DNA of 64,000 bases from positions 2,549,501 through 2,613,500 of the forward strand of contig BSDZ01000016.1 in the NCBI GenBank assembly GCA_030268105.1. Reading direction: 5' to 3'. A model generated the notes under the pieces. The model worked only from the letters and a program-made list of their open reading frames with translations. It ran no database searches and was not told the DNA's origin. This DNA is from Volvox africanus. Its lineage: Eukaryota; Chlorophyta; Chlorophyceae; Chlamydomonadales; Volvocaceae. Positions 21,901-33,305 of this stretch are shown here, piece after piece. Position 1 is the first letter of the stretch. The number at the start of each line of letters is the position of its first letter. A program made the translations under genes and the position numbers.

Positions 21901-23495
21901 GCGTACCTCTGGACTGTCAGCCGCCACTTCACGACCAAAGTAGAACCCCTCCTGCAGCGGGGCACTCGCAGCGCTCAATGGCGGTAACCAAAGACGTAAC
22001 GAATGCGGGCCCGATGATGCCTCACATGCGTCGTGTTGCCTCCTTTACGTCACGTTTTGTGTTGCAGCGGGCAATACTAACGTACTTGCATTTGCAAGGG
22101 CGTGCACGTGCTCCTACGGGCGGCACAAATATCACACATATCTCACACACACATACACACACACACACATATATATATATAACAATCTCCGCTTGATTGC
22201 CCCAAATGGTGGGGGGAGGTGGCAGTTGCAGTGAAGGGCGAAGCTGGTGGCGGTGGGAGTTCGGGGCCCGGGTCGAGTATGGGGGCCCGGGTCGAGTATG
22301 GGGGCCCGGGTCGAGTATGGGGGCCCGGGTCGAGTATGGGGTGCGGGTCGAGTATGGGGTCCCGGGTCGAGTATGGGGGCCCGGGTCGAGTATAGGGTGC
22401 GGGTCGAGTATGGGGGCCCGGGTCGAGTATGGGGGCCCGGGTCGAGTATGGGGTGCGGGTCGAGTATGGGGGCCCGGGTCGAGTATGGGGGCCCGGGTCG
22501 AGTATGGGGGCCCGGGTCGAGTATAGGGTGCGGGTTTCTGAGTGGGTTAGATTTCGAGCGATGAACGGACAAGGTTCAACGTTCATTAGGTAGTGATAAA
22601 GCGACTCGTTGGCACTCGGGAACATGATATCTAACACTGTTGGGTGTAATAGAGACGTATAAAAGGTATAAGGCTCTGAAAAGGGAGAGAAGTAGTACGG
22701 CTCACCCCTGGGGCCGGGGGCCAGGGGCCAGGGGGCAGGGGCAGGGGCAGGGCGCTTTTCCTTTACAAATAAATACCCATACCTTGGTATCCCCGTGAGC
22801 CTGATGAACCGGATCCAACGTCTCCTCCTGCGCAGAGGGGCCGGGCAATGGGCCGGCCAGGGGAACAGATAAATCCGGTCGACCAACAGACCCATGGGTC
22901 ATTACACGGCGACAGATCGATGTAATGTCACCACAAATACACACTTGGACCTACCATGTCAGCAAGATCAGCCAACACACAAACCTACCAATGTGCATTC
23001 AGCACAACCTGAAGGCGGTTGCTGTGTCTCTGCCTATTCAGGCCATAGCCGGCGTAACTAGAAGCTGGAGCCTACCCGGAATGGTGTGTAGCCACGATTG
23101 TTTTCGTTTTGCAGCATCGCCATCTTTTCTGCCATGGGCAGATGGAAGAGTTCCCGCTGTTGTTCGAAGGTGTCATCCACGAGGCTCTGAGATACGCCAT
23201 GGTTGGTGACTGCACGAATTCGGGGAAAATGAACGTGACAGGCGGAGGTTGGGTCATGGTGAGGAGTGGTCCGATGTTGGAGTGATCGCATGGTGAAAGA
23301 AGAGGAAATCGCTTCAAGGATGGATTTCAGGACGGATTTACCATAGAAGAAGCCCGATCCAGTGCATGCTTCTCGAATTTGCGTTGCCGCCTCCTCCTCT
23401 GGTAAACCCAGATCGATTACAGGAACGGCCTGCGAGGGCCGGGACAGGATGTCCAGACACATGGACGGTCGCGTATGGAGCGGAAACATTAGCAA
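18910..23495 (-). CDS. 2-oxoglutarate/Fe(II)-dependent dioxygenase (isopenicillin-N-synthase-like fold)
   Basis: Ten exons in transcript order: 23495-23342, 23209-23076, 22827-22783, 21951-21907, 21439-21383, 21293-21250, 20960-20821, 20005-19944, 19687-19506, 19168-18910. All junction phases agree, giving 373 residues, the usual size for the family. The N-terminal DIOX_N part has VPVIDLGLPEEEAA, GSGFFYVTNHGVS and NNRGYTPFREETLDP. The catalytic jelly-roll has the iron ligands H209 and D211 in GAHTDYGMLTIL and H299 in YRSTLHRVIN, and the 2-oxoglutarate-binding pair R309 and S311 in ERYSIAF. All key residues are present, so the enzyme should be active; it would oxidise an unknown substrate. The first Met of exon 1 is chosen, but two internal Met codons before VPVID are possible starts. 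A Gly/Ala insert interrupts the fold at about residues 233-265. No targeting peptide is evident, so cytosolic location is inferred. Confidence 0.92.
21067..21091. repeat. GTACGG tandem array in a dioxygenase intron
   Basis: About four copies of GTACGG within the intron between exons 21250-21293 and 20821-20960. The same word is over-abundant across the whole window. Confidence 0.8.
21469..21575. repeat. GTT/GAT trinucleotide microsatellite in a dioxygenase intron
   Basis: More than 30 trinucleotides of GAT with interspersed GTT, GAC and GGT, immediately upstream (in transcript order) of the exon at 21439-21383. In any frame it reads as poly-Asp, Met or His, so long open frames here are artefacts of the repeat. 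Confidence 0.92.
22264..22533. repeat. minisatellite of 14 units (18-19 bp) in a dioxygenase intron
   Basis: Fourteen copies of a unit centred on GTCGAGTATG, spaced 19 bp when followed by GGGGCCCGG and 18 bp when followed by the variant GGTGCGG. The two spacer types alternate irregularly, which points to unequal exchange or slippage. It lies inside the 831-bp intron between exons 22827-22783 and 21951-21907, so it is transcribed. It keeps several frames open on both strands but shows no sign of being coding. Confidence 0.95.
22710..22752 (+). repeat. G-run cluster with quadruplex potential
   Basis: Six or more runs of three to five G separated by CC, CCA or CA on the plus strand, in the same intron as the minisatellite and about 30 bp from the exon at 22783-22827. 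In the dioxygenase transcript it would appear as C runs. Quadruplex formation is an inference from the pattern. Confidence 0.6.
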
Positions 23496-24470
23496 ATCCT
23501 ACATATATTAATTTAAGCTGTGGAATAGTCATCACAATGGACGGCAGATCGTTCCAGTATTGTTCCGGGCGGACATGCTCCAAAAATGTTCTTACCTGCT
23601 GGTTAGCATGCGCTTTTGAACAAGTCATGGATGTAAGGAATTGATCAGTGCTAGATAAATATATACATATCAGCCATCATGGCAAATAACGCGGGTCACT
23701 GGATCAACTTCCGTAAATCCGGTACGGGTGGACGACAGTGATAGAAGTTAACATGAATAGCAACTTGCAACTTGCAATAGTTTAATTGTTTTTCGTGTCT
23801 TAAAAAATAACTTTCACTAAACTGAGTATGTTAAGTACTCGTGTGTGTAAGCTCGCTAAGAAGGACGAAACCCTAGCTCCCCAGGCGCCTTATGATGAAT
23901 AGCCATGATGATTGCCCTAGCAATGAAGCGTGTCATGGTAAGGATACCACGAAACCCACGACTTGTCAACAACATCTGCTGTGACTACGTATGCATTCAT
24001 GTACAACGTAACATAGTACAAGGGAGCAGCAAGCACATATTCTTGGCATATCCAACCCAGGCAAATCAAAGTGCAAGAATTTGGCATAATTGCACTAAAG
24101 AAATAAATTGTACTTATTACTAAGCACTTGTTTCATCACACTGACTCTTCCAGCAGCTTCGAATTATACAGTTATTACCATGGATGACGCCCGTACGGCA
24201 TCAACGCGCATTGCTCATTCATTGTTGACGACACACCTGGCCTTTGTCCTTTATCTTTAGCGAAACCAGTAGTAAACGTTTATCTAACTTAAATTCTTTT
24301 CGGCGCAGCTGGTCCCTGGTAATTTGCCCTGTCTTACGTTGTCACTTTAAGTCTTCAACTGCACTTCATTTATCTACTCCACCCGCCAGATTCCACAATT
24401 AGTTGTTTACATTATTTTTATTCAGTAGGTATTCCTGCGACATATTCACGCGTTGTTACCGACGCAAAAG
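23496..24470. promoter_or_regulatory. shared upstream region of the dioxygenase (-) and serine acetyltransferase A (+) genes
   Basis: The two genes diverge from this 975-bp spacer, which must hold both promoters and 5' UTRs. It is AT-rich, with no recognised coding region and no motif I can assign with confidence. Confidence 0.5.
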
Positions 24471-27100
24471 ATGTTTCGCTCACCTTACGCTGAAACTGCG
24501 GCTCCTAGCACTTCACGACCACAGGCTCAATTAATCGTAAGGACTAAGCTTTTAAGGAATGCAGGTGCGTTTTCAGATGCCTCGGCAACCTCTTCAGTCA
24601 CCATTACGCATACGGCCACGGCTATCCTGCTCTTATCATGCTTGCAGTTGCAGTACATAATCATTAACGCACACTTGCCAATGAATTAAGTTTCTCCATT
24701 CCTAAGGTCTTAATGGGGCCTGGCCTGAGCTTGTATCTGGTTGCCCGCGCTCCGCAGGAAACACACTATCTGGTTATAAGCCATTTATTAACCTTCGCAA
24801 TAGTACGACCTCCATTCGTACTATGGCGCGGGACCAGCTTAGCTCAGAACAACGCTCGGAGCTGGAAGTAGTACGGGCGCGTTTGAACCAGCAGCTTGGC
24901 CTGGCTACTGTCCCTTCGGAGTACCACGGGCAGCGTAACTCCACGGCTAACGGTACGTGGTACTTGCTCGCAACATTCCCAGGCACACTCCGCAGGTTGC
25001 GGGGCGACAAAAACATCGTGTCTTTCGATGAAGTCTGTGTACTTTTGTGTATATGTACTCAAGAAGGGATAAGACACAAGAGAACAAGAGCAAGCGAGGA
25101 GACAATAGACACACGACACGTAGGGGTGCAAAGCTTTAAGCCGTGGGCATTCATTACAGTTGGGGAAGAATTGCAGAGATGTTTGGGGCCGCGGCCAAAA
25201 TCAGCTGTGTCAGGGCTAAGAGGCGCGAGATGGGTGTATTGGCCCGCAAGGACGACGGAGATGCAAGTGTGCGCTCCCTTGCACTTCAACTTCGGTTGCC
25301 CTCCTGTTCCTTTGGGAACGTGTTCATAGGATAAATTACGAGAGCCTGTGCGCCTTATGCTGGGTGCAATGCGACTTTTTCTTAAGTCCACATTAGACGC
25401 TTGCATACATATACATATATATGTATGTGTGTGTATGTGTGTGAACCCCCCTGGGTCCCTGCGTGGAGCTGCATGCATGGTCCATCCATGTAAACACGCA
25501 TCGGCGGCGATTGATATTTCGTCTCAACCCTCGTGCCACCATGCCCCACCCATCGACGCGGAACCCCTTCATATCACCCATCGCGGAACCAGCTTGCTGC
25601 TGCTCATGACGGCACACCGCCTGCCCCTGCCATTCCTGTATCCTCGCACCATCTTCCAGAGGGTGCTGTATGCCCCTCAGACGAGTACCATCCCTCTCAG
25701 GGCTGGAGGCCTCAAGCTCACCACCTGACAAAGGACCAGCTATGGGCGCAGATCCGTGAGGAGGCTCAGCAGGATGCGGTAGGTAGTGATGGGAAGGATG
25801 ATGGATTGTCAGAGAGGTGATGAAGGCACAATCGTAAGGGGGGGGGCTGCGTAATTGTTGATGCGCGGTTGCCTGGTCCTCCCCGGCCGCGGGGCCCGCA
25901 CTTGGCTGAAATCAGAAACCTTGACACTCAGATGGTTTGTCCTCCTACACCAATTTCCACAAAGGTAGGACATGTTGTGGTTTCATTCTCCCTTGTGTGG
26001 CTGCCAAACCCCGCCGTCATGGGGACCCATTTGCTCATTCCCCAATCACAGGCTTCGGAGCCCGCTCTGGCCAGCAACATGTACAGTACCATTCTAGCCC
26101 ACTCCAACATTGAGAAGAGCATGGCGTTTATGCTCGCAAACAAACTGGCGTCGCCAACCATGCTTGGTATGCAGCTGATGCGGTTGATTCAGGAGGTGTA
26201 CGAGGACGACGCCGAGGTGGTCGAGTCCTGCCTGGCGGACCTGCAGGCGGTTTACGACCGCGACCCCGCGTGCGACCGCTACACACAAGCGATCCTGTAC
26301 TTCAAGGGTTTTCAGGCAGTGCAGAGCTACCGGATAGCGCATTGGTTGTGGCAAAAGGGCAGGAAGGTAAGGAGATGGGGACGGGTCTGGGAGGGGGTGT
26401 TGGTCAGACAGTCAGGCGGAGGATCAGATGTTCGGCGGTGTCGTGGTCTGGGGCAGGGGGGATCAGGTGAGGGGCTGGGACGATTTGTCAGAGAGTGTAT
26501 CAGCAGTGCGGAGAGGACTCGGTAGGTAGTTGAGTGCCGCCAGAGCAGCCTCGCTGCCCCTGCGGTTTCGGAGCTATTGCTTAGCGGGGGCTTCTCTGTG
26601 TGTACCTGGCAACGACAAGGTCCCCCGTCCCATCTCCCCCTTCCGCCAACCTCATTCCCGCACCTGCGCAGTCTCTGGCGCTGGCTATCCAGAGCCGCAT
26701 GTCGGAGGTCTTCCACGTGGACGTGCACCCGGCTGCGGTCCTGGGCCGTGGTATTATGATTGACCACGCCACCGGTGTCGTCATCGGGGAGACGGCGGTG
26801 GTGGGCGACAACGTGTCCATGCTGCACCACGTGACGTTGGGCGGCAGCGGGACCGGTCGCGGCGTCCGGCACCCAACCATTGGCCACGGTGTGTTGATTG
26901 GAGCGGGCGTGACAGTGCTGGGCCCCGTGACGGTGGGTGCCGGCAGCAAGCTGGGCGCCGGCAGCGTCGTGGTGTCGGATATTCCGTGCCACTCAGTGGC
27001 TGTAGGAGTGCCGGCCAGGATTATCAAGAAGAACATCATCAAGGAGCCGGTCAAGGACATGGACCAGTGCGTCGATTTCGTGCTGAATTACGACATCTAG
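24471..27100 (+). CDS. SAT: serine O-acetyltransferase, copy A (first step of cysteine synthesis)
   Basis: Five exons: 24471-24564, 24758-24952, 25660-25778, 26052-26366, 26672-27100, giving 383 residues. It transfers acetyl from acetyl-CoA to L-serine, making O-acetylserine. The helical SAT N-domain (LWAQIREEAQQDA, then LASNMYSTIL) is followed by a left-handed beta-helix of hexapeptide repeats with catalytic Asp272-His273 in DHATGVVIGET and His308 in GVRHPTIG. The protein ends in NYDI: a terminal Ile is the residue that docks SAT into O-acetylserine sulfhydrylase to form the cysteine synthase complex. The first 90 residues are Ser/Arg/Thr-rich and resemble an organelle-targeting peptide (plastid or mitochondrion not decided). 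Exon 1 is supported by the matching exon in copy B (shared AAPSTS). Bases 26169-27027 are nearly identical to copy B, including the 305-bp intron. The 3' UTR may end at TGTAA 28133-28137. Confidence 0.95.
26169..27027 (+). repeat. near-identical block shared with the inverted SAT copy (conversion tract, arm 1)
   Basis: Compared base by base with the reverse complement of 29888-30746. I counted about 10 substitutions and no length change in 859 bp: 1 in exon 4, 6 in the 305-bp intron and 3 in exon 5. Immediately outside, similarity falls sharply on both sides although the reading frames stay homologous. Confidence 0.93.
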
Positions 27101-29814
27101 GGAAACCTTGGGGGCAATATGCCCCTCCAGTGCCCGCTTCGGCTTCAGCTTCATCTCTCTGTATTTGTCGCCTGTGCAGTTGGATTTCTTCGTTTGGGTT
27201 ACCACACGTGAGAGGGTACACAACTCCTTTTCCTTGTCGTGTTCGTGTCGTTCGGTCGTTCGGTCGGTCTGCACCTCTACTTACCTCACTGGAAAAAGGT
27301 GTCGCCGAAACAGAGCCGAGTCAAGTTGTGCAGACTCTGTTTCTACCATCAGAAAGTTCGCACCAGTTGGAAGAAATGGGGAGATTGCGTGATCAAGGTG
27401 ACGTTGACGTTGACCACCGTAACGTCTTCCGTATTTTATGCTACCAAAAGGAGGTGCGTGTCACGAAAGCGGAATGGACCGCGTGGTGGGGTTCACGCCC
27501 AGAGTTTTGCATGTTAGGCTGTGGTGGAGGCTGCGGCCTTAACAACAAGCGGGGCATCACCCCTTCAATGTCCTGCAATGGGGCCAAGTCGGGGTGAGCG
27601 ACGCGGATGGAAATGGGGCCCCACGGGGACCTGACCTGATAGTGATGAAACGAGACTTGCACATGTGGCGCAGCGAGCTGATATGCCTCTCTGCGAATTC
27701 ACTGAATGCCGAGGTGAGCCGGGGTGAGCACGAGCCGTCTCTGTTACTTGGAACTGTGAGGGTTTACTCCTTTGGGGGGATGGCTCTTCGACTGGGGTGG
27801 AAGAAAACTACCGGGTGGGTCCCCTGCTTGTGAAGAATGGAATTGGAGAGGAGCTCGGGGGCCAGTGAGCGACTTGAGAGAAAGAGCGGGTGGGAGGGTG
27901 GTTTGACGAGAGCAGCTGGATGGGATTCTGTCTGCCTACCCGGTTAAGACGGTGGGCAGACTGAGATAAGTTGAGCGAGGTTCTCGATGGGGCTGCAGGA
28001 GGCTCAGAAGCAGAGGGTAGCAGTAGCGGCAGCGGCTCAACGCGGTTATGGCAGACGTATGGGCAGTTCACCTTAAAACCTTATACCTGCCGCCTTTTTA
28101 TCATCCGGTGTTTCGCGTTCTTCTCTGCCGCATGTAAGTGTTGTCGTAATGCAGCGTTGGCTGATTGGTTGGGCACTCTGTTTTGCGCCGTCGCATTGGC
28201 TGCGAACTCGGGAGCTCGCGGCGTACGTGGCGGTTGCTTAGTTGAAGACTTATGGGGCTATATAATCGAAGGAAGACCGTGCCAGTCCTCTACTTTCCTC
28301 GATAAGGAGGTGGGTTATTATATATGTGATAACCGTACATGGTCACACAATTGATAGTACAGGCCATGACTCGGAATGTCATGCGAACAATGGAATTTTA
28401 CCGAAATTGGGTTTGATTGGAGGTGACCGTATATGATCCTCATTACTTGAACATTTCTCTTTACACTAAATTTAAAATCAGTAATCAACATATCACAGCA
28501 TTTAACAATTACAGGAATATGTAATCGATTAAGACGTAACGAGACTCAGCAGGTACTCAACGTCGCCATTCGACGATCCTCGGCAAATTATAATACTTTA
28601 ATACATAATTTTGAAGTGGATCTGCATCAGTCATCTCGCCACCACAATCGGCACTTTAAGTACCTCGCTTGACTGTAAATCCTGACTTCTTGGGCTAACA
28701 GTCTGCCTATTTTGCACAAGCAAGCAAGAGTCGTCAACGTCGCCTAAACGTCGCAAAACGCTGCATGTACCCATGCAGATGGATACTCAGTACCCCGGCA
28801 ATACAAACACAACAGTACATTGTAAGAAGTAAGAAATCCACTCAAGACTGCCGCCGCAGCAAACCGCTCCTCTTAACCAACTGCCATTCAGGGATAGGGA
28901 ACTGCTTCCCGCGCTCCTGCCATTGTGCGCATTGAACCTGCTTTACCCACTCTGTTTCTTCATCGCTAGGGCCGCTCCTCTCGGCCCACTGAACGCGAAT
29001 AGCAAGATACCAAGATAGCACCCTTACTCCAGAACGGTATCTAACCTCGGCGCGACTTCCATTCGCGGCCTAACAGCGCTGCAGCTGCAGCCTCATTACT
29101 TCTTTCAGCAAGCAAGGGCGATTAGTAAAGGGCATCAGATGCCGACGATCGTCCCTACTGGATATATCTTCCTAAATATTCGATAACAAACCAGGGGCAA
29201 GTCAACTGATAGTTAAGCCTGACGAACAGATAGCACCACAGCAGGCATGCGACCGGCTCCTTGGAAGCGATCCAACACAAGATGCAAATTGTTAGAGAAT
29301 ATGAAAGAAACCGAACACCCAACCCACTCTTGCTCGGCTATAGCTCGCTGGGGTTGATACGGTGAAGCATTTACTGCTGTAGGGTAATGATACAAAGGCG
29401 CCCATTGGTAGCAGTTCATTAGTGCCTGTTGTAACTCTTGTTTTCTTCTCTGTATCTGTCACACAATCTAACGCACAGGGTTCAGTACCCTGCCCATAAA
29501 CCCAAGTCGGTAACCCTAGGGCACATCATCACAACAGGCCGCATGCAGCACAAAAATCACGAGACGGAGTACAAGGTGCACATATATCTAAAGAAATCTG
29601 AAGAAATCTGGCCCTCTCAAAAGGCACGTAAGGTAACATTGCAACACAATCCAAAGGATGTTGTTATATGTTTGTTCTCAATGATAACAGAGCTATACCA
29701 AGAGGTAACATTCGCATCCCGAAATTCCAGGCCCATGCGAGACCTGCGAAATCTTCACATACAAGCAGGATTTGGATTCGTGCTACAAAGTCTGCAAGAA
29801 GTACTTCGCCTTCC
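27101..29814. other. spacer between the converging SAT genes (two 3' UTRs)
   Basis: No recognised gene. The plus-strand TGTAA at 28133-28137 is the first after SAT copy A; the minus-strand TGTAA (TTACA at 28509-28513) is the only clear one after copy B, though 1.3 kb from its stop. Both UTRs would be unusually long. The sequence is GC-richer on the left and AT-richer from 28400 onward. No similarity between the two halves was noticed outside the SAT arms. Confidence 0.5.
28133..28137 (+). promoter_or_regulatory. candidate TGTAA polyadenylation signal, SAT copy A
   Basis: First TGTAA on the plus strand after the stop codon, about 1.03 kb downstream. The distance makes this provisional. Confidence 0.4.
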
Positions 29815-32148
29815 TTAAATCTCGTAATCCAGAACAAACTCAACGCACTGGTCCATGTCCTTGACCGCCTCTTTCAGGAGATCTCGTTTGATAATCCTCG
29901 CCGGCACTCCTACAGCCACTGAGTGGCACGGAATATCCGACACCACGACGCTGCCGGCGCCCAGCTTGCTGCCGGCACCCACCGTCACGGGGCCCAGCAC
30001 CGTCACGCCCGCTCCAAGCAACACACCGTGGCCAATGGTTGGGTGCCGGACGCCGCGACCGGTCCCGCTGCCGCCCAACGTCACGTGGTGCAGCATGGAC
30101 ACGTTGTCGCCCACCACCGCCGTCTCCCCGATGACGACACCGGTGGCGTGGTCAATCATAATACCACGGCCCAGGACCGCAGCCGGGTGCACGTCCACGT
30201 GGAAGACCTCCGACATGCGGCTCTGGATAGCCAGCGCCAGAGACTGCGCAGGTGCGGGAGTGAGGTTGGCGGAGGGGGGAGATGGGACGGGGGACCTTGT
30301 CGTTGCCAGGTACACACAGAGAAGCCCCCGCTAAGCAATAGCTCCGAAACCGCAGGGGCAGCGAGGCTGCTCTGGCGGCACTCAACTACCTACCGAGTCC
30401 TCTCCGCACTGCTGATGCACTCTCTGACAAATCGTCCCAGCCCTTCACCTGATCCCCCCTGCCCCAGACCACGACACCGCCGAAGATCTGATCCTCCTCC
30501 TGACTGTCTGACCAACACCCCCTCCCAGACCCGTCCCCATCTCCTTACCTTCCTGCCCTTTTGCCACAACCAATGCGCTATCCGGTAGCTCTGCACTGCC
30601 TGAAAACCCTTGAAGTACAGGATCGCTTGTGTGTAGCGGTCGCACGCGGGGTCGCGGTCGTAAACCGCCTGCAGGTCCGCCAAGCAGGACTCGACCACCT
30701 CGGCGTCGTCCTCGTACACCTCCTGAATCAACCGCATCAGCTGCATCCCCACTAGAGTGGGACTCGCAAGCTTATTGGACAGACTGAATGCCATCGTACT
30801 CTCAAAGCTATGGTGTGTCAGTACGGTGCTGTACAGGTTGCTGGCCAGAGCTGGCTCCGCGGTCTGGACGGTTGAGAACGGTAAGCCGGAGTGTGGGCCG
30901 GCGGCGATGGTGGGGAGAGAAAGGCAAGGGCAACTGTCTTCACAAAACATCCATGCGATTGTGGGTTCTCTGAAGACAAAATTTCAACTTAGAGCAAGGG
31001 AGGCCTTTCAAAAATACAAACCTAAAAATCGAACCCAAATTAAAACCCGATGGTGTTTTCAAATGTAGCAACCGGCCGCGAGCTCTTAAAAAAATCGTCC
31101 GTAACCTCTCGCGTGCCGCTCCTAATGCAGCTACATTGGTTTGTAACTTGTAGGTTAAACGTTTTCTGATTATCCCGGTCACTATTTATGTTTTGTTTTG
31201 TTTTGCCAGTTTTCCAGCACCCTGTTAACCCGGACAGCTAAGCGATGTGACAGACAAACTCGCCACGTGCGAGATCCGTAGGATGAGCCGATCAACACCT
31301 TACCGCGTCTTGATGAGCTTCTTCGAGAATGCGGTCCCATAGCTGGTCCTTTGAAAGATGGTGAGGCTGGCGGCGCCAACCCTGGGAAGGATGATACGTA
31401 TGCCGATCGCACTGGCAGTCTGCAGATGAGCATCAAACAATTACACATTATATTATTCTGATGCTTGGACTTTAAATTATCTCGACGACTAAATGCCTTT
31501 ATCTGTAGGGCGATTGGCGAAACTTGCTACCGATGGCGCAGACTAAGCAGAGTGTCATGAAAAGACTTTTCGGTGCCGTACCGTTATAAAATCATACCGT
31601 TTGCTTTTTGCAGCGTTGGCGCAGCCTCGCCGGTAACAGACGGCGTAATGATGAGCTTCAGTTGGTGGTTAAGCCGAACTCGAACAGCATCCAAGTCCTC
31701 ACGAGCTTGCTCGCTCAGCCGGTCACGGGCCATAGTCCTGGTTATAACCGTGCTAATCAAACGGTGCTGCAACTGTTCACGACGTGCAGCAGCAGCATTC
31801 CTTCCTGTCGCGAGCAACGAGCGAGGCCAGCGAGGCCAGGCAGGCCAAAAAGAGGAAGACAAGGAACTCATATGATCTCCTCATAATTCTAAATTGGGCA
31901 GTAGCATCTCATAATCCAATTGAACATACAGAAACCTAAATGTATAAGAAGGGCAAGTTTGAAAGTCACGGCAAATACGAAACCCTACATCCCAAACACA
32001 TCAAACGAACATACAATTGAAAATTTATAGTATAATATAATAACCCACCGTTGCAGATCTGGCTCGAAGTTTTACGGGAAACCAGGGATAGCGGTGTCGA
32101 GGTGCTGGGCGCCGCAACGTCGTAGAAGAAAGCTCTTTGCGTCATCAT
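29815..32148 (-). CDS. SAT: serine O-acetyltransferase, copy B (inverted paralogue)
   Basis: Exons in transcript order: 32148-32049, 31880-31599, 31419-31304, 30863-30549, 30243-29815, giving 413 residues. The structure mirrors copy A, with the same intron positions and phases, identical lengths for exons 4 and 5, catalytic Asp302-His303 and His338, and a C-terminus DYEI with the conserved Ile. The targeting region differs strongly from copy A: exon 2 is longer and encodes a Ser/Trp/Arg/Ala-rich segment (SSSFWPAWPRWPRS). The two enzymes may therefore go to different compartments. The acceptor of exon 2 has a weak pyrimidine tract, so translation might instead start at the Met at 31871-31869 with exon 1 unused. 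The gene runs tail to tail with copy A and shares with it the near-identical core. Both copies keep all catalytic residues, so neither looks like a pseudogene. Confidence 0.93.
29888..30746 (-). repeat. near-identical block shared with SAT copy A (conversion tract, arm 2)
   Basis: Reverse complement of 26169-27027 with about 10 substitutions. The last 73 coding bases beyond its 3' edge differ from copy A at roughly a quarter of positions, and the 33 bases before its 5' edge differ far more than the core, although both flanks are still coding and homologous. Confidence 0.93.
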
Positions 32149-33077
32149 CGTAAGAATCAGATGAAGGCTTCGTAGGCAGCAAGAACGTTCACAGTTATTA
32201 AATCATTCATAAAAGTAAATGTGAGCCTTTTGTTACTTGTCGCTATTGGGAGTTGATACGACACCGTTGGTCCTTCTACGTGCTTTCTCTGGCCTGAAGT
32301 CCTGCTGCAGACATGTGATTCACTAGCAAACGGTCATGTGCTCCAACTTGTGGTCGTCTTCCCAGGTCATCCAATAATCTAATCGCAACGATAATTTGAC
32401 ATTGCCCGGACTCAGTGGCCTGACATTTAGGAATGTACGATTTAAATCACTTAGTGTGCAAGACAGGATTCTGCTGTAACCGGTCCGATTTTTAGCTTTG
32501 TTGGACACATATGGCACGGACTTTGTAACCTGCTGCAAGCACTGCCGTATTACCTCGCACACTCTGTATGATCGTGTGAAGACCAAGAGATGGTGCGTTG
32601 CGACTGGGATAAGCGTCTGTCAGCAATGCGATTATGCTAGGCTCAGATAAGCGCGATGTTTACAAGGTGACCGCACTAAGAAACCGCACTGACGGCTGGT
32701 CAACCCAAAGAGAATGTAATTTGGAATTGTCTTCACCAATCTTGACAAGTGAAAAATCGTTTCACATCCTACAGTTCTATGCAGCAGTGGGTGCGTTTCT
32801 GGCGATAAACGGGACGTCTTGCAGGGCTATAAGAGTGCGTGAGGCGCAAGACGGCGCACGCCGTCGCCAGCAAAATGTTAAACTCAGTCATTGCAAAGAA
32901 GCCTAGATCTTGACCATTCATAAATATTGTAACAAATATCTCGACATTTATTCCCGGAGCAATCTTGGATTGCGGAGGGATACGCTCACATAAGCCTTTG
33001 CACCTTGTACGTTGTTTTAATGCCACGCATGTACTTAAAATAAACTTTAAACGGGATCTTGAGGGATATACTTTGAA

Positions 33078-33305
33078 CGGGATCAGTGAAATCGGCCTGG
33101 CGGAAAAGCCCGAACGGATAAAATGCATCCTCGCACAGTCCCTGTCTTACAACTTTATTTACCTCATTTATAAGAGCTTGAATCTCCCTAACGAATTGTG
33201 CCAAAATGCGGTTCGGAGGTCTCACTTTGCTCGCGCCCCTGTGCCGCAATACTCCTGTCTGTAACATACTTTTGTCAAATTTCACCGCAAAACTTTGCAT
33301 ATGCA
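33078..33305. repeat. imperfect direct repeat, copy 1
   Basis: Aligns with 33485-33735 from GGGATC...AAATCGGCCTGG through GTGCCAAAATGCGG, GGAGGTCTCA and CCCCTGTGCC to the AAACTT region. Identity is roughly 70% with small indels. Spacing of the copies is about 406 bp. Confidence 0.8.

Noticed and set aside
22143..22895. 250-codon minus-strand open frame with repeated TRAPILDPGPH units
   Set aside because: It is generated by the 14-unit minisatellite; a similar repeat reads through other frames and both strands, and the region is an intron of the dioxygenase gene.
26327..26992. 221-codon minus-strand open frame, with a matching plus-strand frame at 29923-30588
   Set aside because: It is antisense to SAT exons and intron in both copies. 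Its presence in both follows from the near-identical block, not from separate coding function.
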